Positions 8,568 through 16,096 of a DNA stretch of 53,389 nucleotides are shown here, piece by piece. Source of the stretch: Candidatus Abyssobacteria bacterium SURF_5 (GTDB lineage: Bacteria; Abyssobacteria; SURF-5). The notes beneath the pieces were generated by a model. It saw nothing but the letters and a program-made list of their open reading frames with translations. It was not told where the DNA came from and did no database searches. The stretch is from positions 1-53,389 of the forward strand of contig QZKU01000032.1 of the NCBI GenBank assembly GCA_003598085.1, written 5' to 3'. Each line of letters starts with the position of its first letter. Position 1 is the stretch's first letter. A program made the position numbers and the translations under genes.

Positions 8568-9782
8568 CTAAGGAGACACGCCTTCCCTTTGCAGTAACTC
8601 CGCGATCCTTACCACATTCCCAGTTCTCACCGACTCTTCGGCGGCGACTCCAACGACGATCGACCAGAACCCTTCTTCCGCCGTGGCCGTATCGGTCGGC
8701 TTCCCTTCGATATTGTCAATGAATCGGATATGCTCGAAGAAACTTGCCCCGTTGTGGCCGGTTTCCTGAACATGCTGCGGATAGGACGGCGTCGTTATCC
8801 GGGCAGGCTTGTTTTCGCCGCACAGGATTTCCAGGTGCGACTTCACGCGCGGGCCGGGCATGAAGTCCTCGCTTTCGGTCGCTCGCAGGCGCCCCTCATC
8901 GCCGCACAGGATCAGCTCTTCATAGAACATCGGAGCGAACATGCACAGGTCGAATCGAGCGCGTACGCTGTTTTCATACGTGACAATCACGAAGGCGTTA
9001 TCGAGAATATCGGATTTCTCGCGTTCATACTCGAAATCGCGGAAATTCACCGCCATGCTTCCGGAGGCGAAAACTTCGGCCGGTTTCGATTGGGCGAACA
9101 AATTCAGCAGATCAAAATAATGACAGCATTTCTCCACCAGGGTTCCGCCGGAATACCTGGAGAATTTGTTCCACTGGTTCACCTTGTCGAGGAACGGGAT
9201 TCGGTGTTCGAGTATGCTGACGGTCTTGATCGCGCCGATCGATTTTCGTTCGAGCGCCTCATGGATTGCCTCGACACAGATGGCCTTGTATCGATATTGC
9301 AGCCCGATCTGCAGGACCGCGCGGTAACTTTGCGCAAGCCGGCATATCTCGTGAGCGTCCCGGATAGTGGTCGCCATCGGCTTCTCGAGCAGGATGTGCT
9401 TTTCCGCTTTGACAGCCTCCCTGAGCACGTCGATGTGCGTATAGTTGGGAGTGCATATGAACAGGCCGTCGACAGCCGGATCGTTGCATGCTTCCTCGAG
9501 AGAATCGTATGCGTACAGGCTGCCGCCGTCCGAGAGGCGAGAATACGCCTCGTTGGCGACCGCGATGCTGCGCGGGTTCGGGTCGAAGACGCCGTGGATC
9601 GTTCCCCGTCCTTCAATCAGCGTCAGCCTCATATGCTCGAGCCCCATCAAACCCGCGCCAATAATATTGAACTTGTATTTCGGTTTCTCAAGTGAGAATA
9701 GATATTTATCGCTTTCGGGCAAGTAACTGAGAATCGGATTCTTCGAGAGGAATCGGCTGCGGAATTCCTTCCCCGGTTTCAT
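8568..9782 (-). CDS. Gfo/Idh/MocA family oxidoreductase
   Basis: This 404-residue NAD(P)-dependent sugar dehydrogenase-like protein has a Rossmann motif GAGLMG at about 42-47, the hallmark EKP motif at 133-135 and the C-terminal alpha/beta dimer domain. About 35 extra residues precede the Rossmann fold. AGGAGA about 7 nt before the ATG supports the start. It converges with the enolase-superfamily gene (133 bp between stops). The family oxidises sugars, inositols or amino sugars, and the exact substrate is not readable. An extended -10-like TGG-TATAGT (9881-9886, minus strand) lies upstream, but its -35 region now falls inside the MITE-like element. Confidence 0.88.
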   Translation of the reverse strand: MKPGKEFRSRFLSKNPILSYLPESDKYLFSLEKPKYKFNIIGAGLMGLEHMRLTLIEGRGTIHGVFDPNPRSIAVANEAYSRLSDGGSLYAYDSLEEACNDPAVDGLFICTPNYTHIDVLREAVKAEKHILLEKPMATTIRDAHEICRLAQSYRAVLQIGLQYRYKAICVEAIHEALERKSIGAIKTVSILEHRIPFLDKVNQWNKFSRYSGGTLVEKCCHYFDLLNLFAQSKPAEVFASGSMAVNFRDFEYEREKSDILDNAFVIVTYENSVRARFDLCMFAPMFYEELILCGDEGRLRATESEDFMPGPRVKSHLEILCGENKPARITTPSYPQHVQETGHNGASFFEHIRFIDNIEGKPTDTATAEEGFWSIVVGVAAEESVRTGNVVRIAELLQREGVSP

Positions 9783-10275
9783 GTATTTTCTCCTGTTCTT
9801 TTTTGATTCCGCCGCGGCAGAACGTCATAAGACAAGCAGGCTTGCCGGCCAAGACGGAGGCAAAGACTTTTTGTGTGAATACTATACCATAGATTCCACT
9901 GCAGAACCCCCCTTTGGCAGGGCCGAATTCATTCGGCCAGTCTTGAATGTGCGAATAAATTCGCACCTGCCATAGCGCGGTTGAACCCGAGAGTGGGGGT
10001 TTTGCAGCAGAATCTACCATAAAGACCAGCCCTCCTTTATGCTTTCCTCCGGTAGAAATTACTTGTCTTTCGGACCAACTTCCTATAAAATATAGTTGCC
10101 CGCCAGGAAACGCTCAATAAGAAACTGAACATGACGCCTTTATACGGGGAATGTGTCATGCGTTGCAAGAGCACGCGGGAACAGGGGAAACACCTTGGTT
10201 TCACGGAAGAGCGGGATATGGGCAAATCATTCAGGTACATCGTTCAGTTGATCATGTGAAGACGAAGGAGATCAT
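9783..10275. other. divergent intergenic region holding a MITE-like element
   Basis: The gap lies between the Gfo/Idh/MocA gene (minus) and the M20 peptidase gene (plus). Most of the left half is the inverted-repeat element at 9885-10021. To its right are AT-rich candidates for a plus-strand -10 (TATAAA at 10084-10089 with TTGTCT 15 bp upstream), which are weak. No credible gene is seen at 10022-10275. Confidence 0.5.
9885..10021. mobile_element. MITE-like inverted-repeat element with 7-bp target repeat
   Basis: The 123-bp core (9892-10014) has imperfect 20-bp terminal inverted repeats (9892-9911 and 9995-10014) that match at 17 of 20 positions. It is flanked on both sides by the direct repeat TACCATA (9885-9891 and 10015-10021). 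Inside are two perfect 7-bp stems with 4-nt loops, GGCCGAA/TTCGGCC (9921-9938) and GTGCGAA/TTCGCAC (9949-9966). These are bracketed by GGCAG (9916-9920) and CTGCC (9967-9971). There is no coding capacity. This structure fits a miniature transposable element moved in trans by a transposase outside the window. A regulatory cruciform is a less likely alternative. Confidence 0.7.
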
Positions 10276-11547
10276 ATGGACTGGCATGAGGTATCCCTGC
10301 GAGCCGAAGCAGAAGAGCAGTATCTGGTTGACATTTTACGAGAGATGATCCGCATCGACACATCGGTCCCACCGGGCCGGAATTACGAAAAATTCAATGA
10401 TCTTGTCGAGCCGGAATTCAAGCGATTCGGGCTGAAGACGCAGCGGGTTCTCGTGCCGGATGATACGCCCAAAATGGCGGCTGAAAAACTTTCGGGCCCG
10501 CGCGAAAACCTGGTCGCCAGCCTGAAAAACGATTTGCCGAAAGTCTCGGTGTACGCGCATACGGATGTGGTGCCGGCGGATTCCTCGTGGACATACGATC
10601 CGTTTGGGGCCGAGGTAGTGGATGGACGGCTTTACGGACGGGGCACCGTCGATGATAAAGGTCCGATAGCATGCGTGCTGGGCGCCTTGAAGATTATTCA
10701 GGAGATGGGCCTGGCTGCCAAGTTTGATATTGATTGCCTGCTATGCACTGACGAGGAGTTTGGCGGCCACTACACGCCCGGAGCGGATTATCTTGCTCGA
10801 AACGGGTACTTCTCGAATCACATTATCTGGCTTGACCTGGGCGCTGTCGATCCTATCTACACGATGGGGACGGCCGGAAGCATTCAGATTGATGTGAGAG
10901 CGGTGGGTAAGAGCTGTCACTCCGGCATGAATTTTCTCGGCGTCAACGCGATCGAGCAGATGGTGCCGATCCTTGTGGAACTCATGGCGCTCAAGGAAGA
11001 GGTGGAACAGCGGCAGTCGCGGCTCGATGCCTTTCCGCATCCGCAGTCGCCGTTTGCTCATGGAAAGATGACGCCCATGTTCAACCTGGATATCATCCAT
11101 GCCGGAACCAAGGCCAATGTCGTCCCGGCCGAATGCGTACTCACGCTGAACCGCCGCTATATTCCCGATGAGAATCCCGACGAGGTCATCGCGGAGATCG
11201 AGGAAGCGATTGAGCGCGGTAGAAAGAAATCGAAGCTGCTGGATGTGCAACTGAAGATAACGCGGGGCTACGGTGCGGTCGAACTTGATACCGGCACTCC
11301 TGCAGTCCGTAAGATGCAGGAGGCGATAAAGGCGGTGAAAGGCTGGGAAGGGCTCCTCTTCGGGGGCATGAGCGGCTCCTCGGATCTGGCGTGCGTTGCG
11401 GATGCGCTGCAGCCGCAAAAGCTGGATGTCGCTCACTTCGGCGTGTCCCGCGCAACGGATCTTCGCGCCCACGGCGCCGATGAGTTTGTATACATTGAGG
11501 ATCTCGTGACCGTGACAAAGGAACTCGTACACTATTTCTGTTTTTAA
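10276..11547 (+). CDS. M20 family metallopeptidase (ArgE/DapE/CPG2-like)
   Basis: This 423-residue zinc-dependent peptidase or deacylase has visible metal and catalytic residues: H95 and D97 (YAHTD), D126 in GTVDDKGP, and the acid pair E160-E161 (DEE). A dimerisation domain with HSGMNFLG lies in the middle. A late glycine-rich segment (GGMSGSSD) and a final His (ATDLRAHG) complete the site. It acts in the cytoplasm on peptides, N-acyl amino acids or similar. AAGGAG 5 nt before the ATG supports the start. It stands alone between the MITE-like element and a convergent operon, so genome context does not reveal the substrate. Confidence 0.88.
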   Translation: MDWHEVSLRAEAEEQYLVDILREMIRIDTSVPPGRNYEKFNDLVEPEFKRFGLKTQRVLVPDDTPKMAAEKLSGPRENLVASLKNDLPKVSVYAHTDVVPADSSWTYDPFGAEVVDGRLYGRGTVDDKGPIACVLGALKIIQEMGLAAKFDIDCLLCTDEEFGGHYTPGADYLARNGYFSNHIIWLDLGAVDPIYTMGTAGSIQIDVRAVGKSCHSGMNFLGVNAIEQMVPILVELMALKEEVEQRQSRLDAFPHPQSPFAHGKMTPMFNLDIIHAGTKANVVPAECVLTLNRRYIPDENPDEVIAEIEEAIERGRKKSKLLDVQLKITRGYGAVELDTGTPAVRKMQEAIKAVKGWEGLLFGGMSGSSDLACVADALQPQKLDVAHFGVSRATDLRAHGADEFVYIEDLVTVTKELVHYFCF

Positions 11548-11579
11548 ACATTCCGGCTGCAAGCAAAACTCGTGGCCGT

Positions 11580-12383
11580 TCATTTTGCGGACGTGCCGCC
11601 GTCAACCGGAATGATCGCACCGTTGACGTAGGCGCCGGCCCGCGAGGCCAAATAGATCGCTATCCCGGCTATATCCGGCGGCGTTCCCAGCCGCCCCAAT
11701 GGAGCATTGGCCACGATCTCATCCCGATACGTCGCCAGCATCCAATTCGTCATTTTGGTTTCGAAGTAACCCGGAGCGATCGCATTTACCGTAATCGCCC
11801 TCGGCCCAACCTTCGCGCTCAGCACCTTCGTCATGTGATGGACCGCCGCCTTGCTGATGGAGTATGCATAATTGTCATAGCCGGACACCATGATCCCTTC
11901 CATCGAGCCGAGATTGATTATTCGTGCGGGATCGTCCGGACTGGCCGCTTTCTGCAGAAGCGGCAACAGATCGCGGGTCAGCATGAAGACGGACTTCACG
12001 TTGAGATCCATGACCTTGTCGAATCCGTCCTCGGGATACTCCTCGAGCGGTGCTCCCCATGCGGCGCCCGCATTATTCACGAGTATGTTCAGATGCTTCT
12101 CGCGTTCCACCAGTTGGCGAACCAGACGCTCCCGATCGCTTGAGAGGGAAACATCCGCCGGCAGCGCGATGCATTCGCCGAATGCGGACAACTCTTCCGC
12201 GGCCTTCTTACAGGCGTCTGCCTTGCGTGAAGAGACATACACCTTTGCCTCGTTTTCAACATACGCGCGGGCGATGACAAGCCCGAGACCTCTCGAACCG
12301 CCGGTTACCAGCGCAATCTTGTCCTTTACCGAAAACAACTCCTCTATTTTCATAAAGGCCGGGCTTTCTCCTTTTTGCTTCAT
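11580..12383 (-). CDS. SDR family oxidoreductase
   Basis: This short-chain dehydrogenase/reductase has 267 residues. The cofactor motif TGGSRGLG lies at about 27-34, NNAG in the middle, and the catalytic Y174-x-x-x-K178 (YSISK) follows a conserved Ser in the preceding strand. Near the C-terminus, residues such as PGYFETKM and the final VDGG are typical of classical SDRs that act on sugars, polyols or 3-oxoacyl groups. The start at 12383 has GGGAG about 8 nt upstream. It is the last gene of a minus-strand operon with the MBL, amidohydrolase and ATP-grasp genes; the gap to the MBL stop codon is 21 bp. The substrate is unknown. Confidence 0.87.
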   Translation of the reverse strand: MKQKGESPAFMKIEELFSVKDKIALVTGGSRGLGLVIARAYVENEAKVYVSSRKADACKKAAEELSAFGECIALPADVSLSSDRERLVRQLVEREKHLNILVNNAGAAWGAPLEEYPEDGFDKVMDLNVKSVFMLTRDLLPLLQKAASPDDPARIINLGSMEGIMVSGYDNYAYSISKAAVHHMTKVLSAKVGPRAITVNAIAPGYFETKMTNWMLATYRDEIVANAPLGRLGTPPDIAGIAIYLASRAGAYVNGAIIPVDGGTSAK

Positions 12384-12404
12384 TCCGATCTCCCTATAAC
12401 ACAA

Positions 12405-13031
12405 TCACGGCACTTCCATAAATTCGTCGAATGAGGCTGCAGCCAACGTCGGATTCGTCTTCTTCTCACGGCCGATTGTGGAGGATGGCCGGTCTCCGTA
12501 GTCGTGACCGGGGTAGACCTCGATGTCGTCGGGAAGCACCTTCAGTTTTTTGTGGAGGCTCTCAAACATCTGCTTCGTACTGCCGCCGGGCAGGTCCGTG
12601 CGGCCGCAATTGCCGACAAACAACGTGTCTCCCGTCATCAGCTTCCCGCCGGCCAGGAGGCACATGCTGCCCGGAGTATGGCCGGGCGTGTGTATGATCG
12701 TTATCTCGATGTCGCCGAGCTTCAGTTTCTGCCCGTCCTCTACTTCGATGTCGACGGGGAGATGTTTTCTCCGCAGTCCCTGCGTCTCGGCTTTGTGCGC
12801 GACGACTTTGGCTCCGGTCTTTTTTGCAAGCGCGCTGATGCCGGACGTATGGTCGGCATGGTCATGGGTGGCGAAAATCAGGCCGATCCTAAGGTTTTTC
12901 TCTTCCGCGAAACGCAGGATATCTGCAAGATTGGAGGTCGGGTCAACGACCGCCGCCTCGCCTGTTTTCTCGCTGCCGAAGACATAAGTGAAATTCGCCA
13001 TCACCCCAACCGGAATCTGCTTGAAGATCAT
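12405..13031 (-). CDS. MBL-fold metallohydrolase (glyoxalase II-like)
   Basis: This 208-residue protein has the metallo-beta-lactamase fold. The metal motif HxHxDH is H56, H58, D60 and H61 (THDHADH), H114 and H118 are in HTPGHTPGS, and D135 is in GDTLF. The GNCGRTDLPGGS and GHDYGDRPSS segments resemble hydroxyacylglutathione hydrolase and ETHE1-like persulfide dioxygenases, so it may hydrolyse a thioester or handle a sulfur or aldehyde product. It starts 106 bp after the amidohydrolase stop and 21 bp before the SDR gene, in the same operon. Confidence 0.87.
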   Translation of the reverse strand: MIFKQIPVGVMANFTYVFGSEKTGEAAVVDPTSNLADILRFAEEKNLRIGLIFATHDHADHTSGISALAKKTGAKVVAHKAETQGLRRKHLPVDIEVEDGQKLKLGDIEITIIHTPGHTPGSMCLLAGGKLMTGDTLFVGNCGRTDLPGGSTKQMFESLHKKLKVLPDDIEVYPGHDYGDRPSSTIGREKKTNPTLAAASFDEFMEVP

Positions 13032-13137
13032 GATGTTTTCCTTTCGTTTCAGGAAGCCCTTCTATGTTCCTGTAGCGACGGGAAAGGCGTGCCACCCGTT
13101 CGGAAATTTGATATCGAGAAACGCTCTCTCACTTGCT

Positions 13138-13986
13138 CTATATTGTTTCCCCTTTACCGAACAGCTTCAGCGCGGTCCGGGAGAATATCTTTTCGAGGTC
13201 CTCCCGCTTAATCCTGAGATGCGAGAAGAAATCGATGGCCTCCGCGTGAGAGATGAGGCAGTAATCGGTGCCGAACATCATGTTATCGGCGCCACAGTAA
13301 TAGATTGCATCTTGAACCTGTCTCCTCACCCATTCGCGATACTCTTCCTTATATTCGGCGGGCAAGCCGGTGATCAGGCCGGACAGGTCGGCGCAAACAT
13401 TCTCGTTTTTATAGATGACCTCCGCCGCGTCCCAAATCCAGGGATTCCCGATGTGCGCCATCACGATCTTGAGGTCAGGAAAGCGAAAAGCCAAGTCGTC
13501 GATGGTGAGCGGATGCGAGTAGCGCAGCCGCGCCATGGGGCTCACGCAGTCGCCGGTATGGAAGATGACCGGGAGCCCGTACTTGATAGCCAGTTGATAC
13601 AAGGGAACGCAGTCCTCGTCATCCGGATAGTAGTGTTGATAACCAATGTAGAACTTCAGCGCCCGGATTCTGTCTTCGGCCATATCAGCCTCGACCGACT
13701 TCAGGACGTCGGCTGTCAGGTTCTTTGGATCGGCTGAGCCGCAGACCCAGAAGCGGCCCGGATGTCTTTGGGCGAATTCATAGGAGGTTTTCGTTTGCCC
13801 GGGGACGCTCATGATCAATGCCTTGCGCACATTGCTCGCGTCCATATCCGCGAGCAGACCGTCCGGAGTGTAAGTAATCCCCGCCTTTTTCGCAATTTCC
13901 TGCGAGTGCGGCCGCTCAAAATTTATGTGCAGGTGCACATCGACTACTTTCCGAATTTCCTGATTCGTTTGCCCGGTTTCCATCAT
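13138..13986 (-). CDS. amidohydrolase family protein (TIM-barrel)
   Basis: This 282-residue protein resembles amidohydrolase_2 family enzymes such as acyl-substituted hydrolases and decarboxylases. Metal-site candidates are H18-x-H20 (DVHLH), H143 (FHTGD), H178 (MAHIGN) and D241 (FGTDY). This is the classical HxH, H, H, D set, and K111 follows strand 3. It is expected to act in the cytoplasm on a ring or carboxylate substrate. The gap to the ATP-grasp gene upstream is only about 10 bp, a strong sign of co-transcription. No specific substrate can be named. Confidence 0.87.
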   Translation of the reverse strand: MMETGQTNQEIRKVVDVHLHINFERPHSQEIAKKAGITYTPDGLLADMDASNVRKALIMSVPGQTKTSYEFAQRHPGRFWVCGSADPKNLTADVLKSVEADMAEDRIRALKFYIGYQHYYPDDEDCVPLYQLAIKYGLPVIFHTGDCVSPMARLRYSHPLTIDDLAFRFPDLKIVMAHIGNPWIWDAAEVIYKNENVCADLSGLITGLPAEYKEEYREWVRRQVQDAIYYCGADNMMFGTDYCLISHAEAIDFFSHLRIKREDLEKIFSRTALKLFGKGETI

Positions 13987-13996
13987 TGCCTCGACC

Positions 13997-15379
13997 TCAT
14001 GGATTCATGATAAGACAGGGGACAAGGAGTTCCTTGCTCCGCCTGTCAATGACCAGTTTATTGGCCGCGCGGCAGTAGAGCCCGCAGAAGCGGCCGCCGA
14101 ACACGAACTCGCCCAGATGGATCCAGCGCTCTTCCATTCTCATTTGATCGTTCCACACGGCAACCGGCATCGCCGGGATATCGATCCGCTCCTGTATCAC
14201 ATAATCATTGTTGAGCGCCGAAACCGTGAGGTCCTCCCATTCCTTCCGATTCGTCAGTGAACCGACTTTTACTCCCCTGCCTTCGTACAGATACGACGGC
14301 TTCAGCACGAAATCTTCTTGTTTCTCCTTTGCGAGTTCGGGAATCCTGATCCTTTGGCCGCCATGTTCGATCTCCTCGTCCTTGTACAGATGCGTCCATG
14401 GCACATGCGCTGCCACCAGGCGGCGCTCTTCTTCCGTGAAATACTCATAGAGCGCCGGGTTCTGAACCACTGCAAATGCCCGCTTGCTGAAGGCGACATC
14501 CGACCGGAACGAGCCGACCACACACACATTTTGGTCGACGAAGGCGCGCGCCATCGCCCTCACCTCCTCCAGTCGCTCAACGAACTCGCGCGAGACGACG
14601 CGCCGATAGATCAAGTCGATTCTCTGCCCCCGGTGAGAAAGAGAACGGCCATCATATTCAAGTTCGCGAGGGTCGGCCACAATAGTTTCATAGCCGCTCT
14701 GGCGGCAAAATTCGGCAAAACCATAGAATTCTTCTATCGTGCGCACTTCTTTCCAGTCTACGATTGCAATTCGGGGCTTCGGCGGCGCGGCCTGGCCGCT
14801 GTATTCTTTGTAGCAGGTCAAAAGCGCTTCGAGCACGCATTGGTTGATGCTGAACAACCGGAGGTTAGAGTTGCCAAAAAACTCCTTCATCGCCGGAGAA
14901 GAAAGGAAAATCCTTGCAATGCGATCCGCTCCGTCCATACCGGATGAGCCATCGGTGTTCAACTCGCTGAACCGGAGACCGGCGCCGTCGTAAAATGAGT
15001 CGAATCGCGCACATGGAATGGCCCGCCTGTATCCGGGATCGGCCTCGATCAACTCGAGTTGCTTGGCGCTGAAATTGAACTGCCGCCTTATCGCCGGCTC
15101 TTTCAGGAAAAGATGGGTTATCTTCTCCATCAGCCGGATCATCGATTCGGCGACGCCCGAGATATACTGCACCTGTTCTTCGGTTACAATAAATGGATAA
15201 AAAGCCACCAGGAGCGCCATGCCCGCGTATCGAAGATGACTTTCGGCCGCCGTCTTCTCATAATCCTGCACTTCCTTGCGCATTCGCGCAGGGTCGTGCC
15301 GGAGATAGTTGTCGAAATCGCGGTATATAGCCTCCACGTCTTCGGGAAGGCAAAGCTGGCGGCTCAACTTTGATGTCAT
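13997..15379 (-). CDS. circularly permuted ATP-grasp-like protein
   Basis: This is a 460-residue ATP-grasp-like protein in the glutathionylspermidine synthase/circularly permuted ATP-grasp group. I base this on FSELNTDGSSG in the N-terminal half and a late block rich in ATP-grasp residues (EDFVLKPSYLYEGRGV, then NNDYVIQERI). Such enzymes ligate a carboxylate to an amine or thiol with ATP. The ATG at 15379 is preceded by AAGGA at about 6 nt; a TTG five codons earlier has none. It is the first gene of the minus-strand operon and is read from the strong promoter at 15424-15452. Homologues often sit beside small peptide-like biosynthesis genes, but none is seen here. Confidence 0.75.
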   Translation of the reverse strand: MTSKLSRQLCLPEDVEAIYRDFDNYLRHDPARMRKEVQDYEKTAAESHLRYAGMALLVAFYPFIVTEEQVQYISGVAESMIRLMEKITHLFLKEPAIRRQFNFSAKQLELIEADPGYRRAIPCARFDSFYDGAGLRFSELNTDGSSGMDGADRIARIFLSSPAMKEFFGNSNLRLFSINQCVLEALLTCYKEYSGQAAPPKPRIAIVDWKEVRTIEEFYGFAEFCRQSGYETIVADPRELEYDGRSLSHRGQRIDLIYRRVVSREFVERLEEVRAMARAFVDQNVCVVGSFRSDVAFSKRAFAVVQNPALYEYFTEEERRLVAAHVPWTHLYKDEEIEHGGQRIRIPELAKEKQEDFVLKPSYLYEGRGVKVGSLTNRKEWEDLTVSALNNDYVIQERIDIPAMPVAVWNDQMRMEERWIHLGEFVFGGRFCGLYCRAANKLVIDRRSKELLVPCLIMNP

Positions 15380-15423
15380 CGGTTCCTTTCGCAAACTAAC
15401 GGTAAACCAGCGGAATTCGCTGA

Positions 15424-15452
15424 ATTATAGCAGAATCAGCATGTCTTCTCAA
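15424..15452 (-). promoter_or_regulatory. strong sigma-70 promoter of the ATP-grasp operon
   Basis: On the minus strand TTGAGA (15447-15452) is followed by 17 bp and a perfect TATAAT (15424-15429). The start would be near 15416, giving a leader of about 37 nt before the ATG at 15379. Confidence 0.75.
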
Positions 15453-15635
15453 GGAACGATGGCGGCTCTTTCTGCCCGTTCGTCGACCCCCAGAATTCCC
15501 CGCAACAATCGGATCCTCAGGCAAAACTGCGGAAAGTTTGGTGGATAATTATAAACAACCGAACAAATTGCCCTTGACCCTGGGTGAACATCAGCCTTTT
15601 TGCCCCTGATCGAAAGAACATCTGAGCCTTTCTGC

Positions 15636-15664
15636 TTGACTCGCGCTCAACTGAATGTTACAGT
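15636..15664 (+). promoter_or_regulatory. sigma-70-like promoter before the small-protein/tilS run
   Basis: TTGACT (15636-15641), 17 bp, TACAGT (15659-15664), with TGT immediately before the -10 hexamer. It would start near 15671, about 110 nt before the small gene at 15780. Confidence 0.55.
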
Positions 15665-15779
15665 GGAAATCGTCTTGCTCCGTGCGCCGGTCCTCGCTTC
15701 GAGCACTGCGCCCTGCTCCGGCAACATGCGGTCGATGTCGCGCACGTATCCATGCCGGTTACTATCGCCGGGTATCAAA

Positions 15780-16061
15780 ATGTCTGAAGCCGATCTGAAA
15801 ATAAATTCGAAGGTTCGCAAGATACTCACCGAATATAACGTTGACCTGTCGCAGCTTGGCATTAGCACGGCGTCGGGATCGGTTACGATTCGCGGTGAAT
15901 TAAGAAAACTTATGGGCGCTCAGATGAAGGATTCAGAACTCGCCAGGTTCATATGGGTGCTCGAGTCAGTCATCCTCAGAACCAAGGGCATCAAGCGCGT
16001 TACTTTTTCTTTGAAAGGCTGGAAAAAAGAGAAGGGGAAGTGGAGTAAAGAAGAAAGGTGA
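15780..16061 (+). CDS. small protein of unknown function, 93 aa
   Basis: I do not recognise this 93-residue protein. It starts MSEADLKINSKVRKIL, contains GSVTIRGELRKLMGAQ in a strand-turn-helix pattern, and ends in a Lys-rich tail (SLKGWKKEKGKWSKEER). The strand pattern VTIRGEL... with a later TKGIKRVTFSLKG loosely recalls the BON-like fold, but this is a guess. A strong ribosome-binding site is missing before the ATG. It is read from the promoter at 15636 and precedes tilS by 35 bp, so the two may be co-transcribed. Confidence 0.6.
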   Translation: MSEADLKINSKVRKILTEYNVDLSQLGISTASGSVTIRGELRKLMGAQMKDSELARFIWVLESVILRTKGIKRVTFSLKGWKKEKGKWSKEER

Positions 16062-16096
16062 ATGAAACGCCGTACTGATCGGCACGCGAATCGCAA

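Larger units (their letters stand above)
15380..15779. other. divergent promoter region
   Basis: This stretch holds two divergent promoters: one for the minus-strand ATP-grasp operon (15424-15452) and one for the plus-strand small-protein/tilS run (15636-15664). I see no other gene. An in-frame extension of the 15780 gene to 15600 lies largely upstream of the expected transcription start and is unlikely to be translated. Confidence 0.55.
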
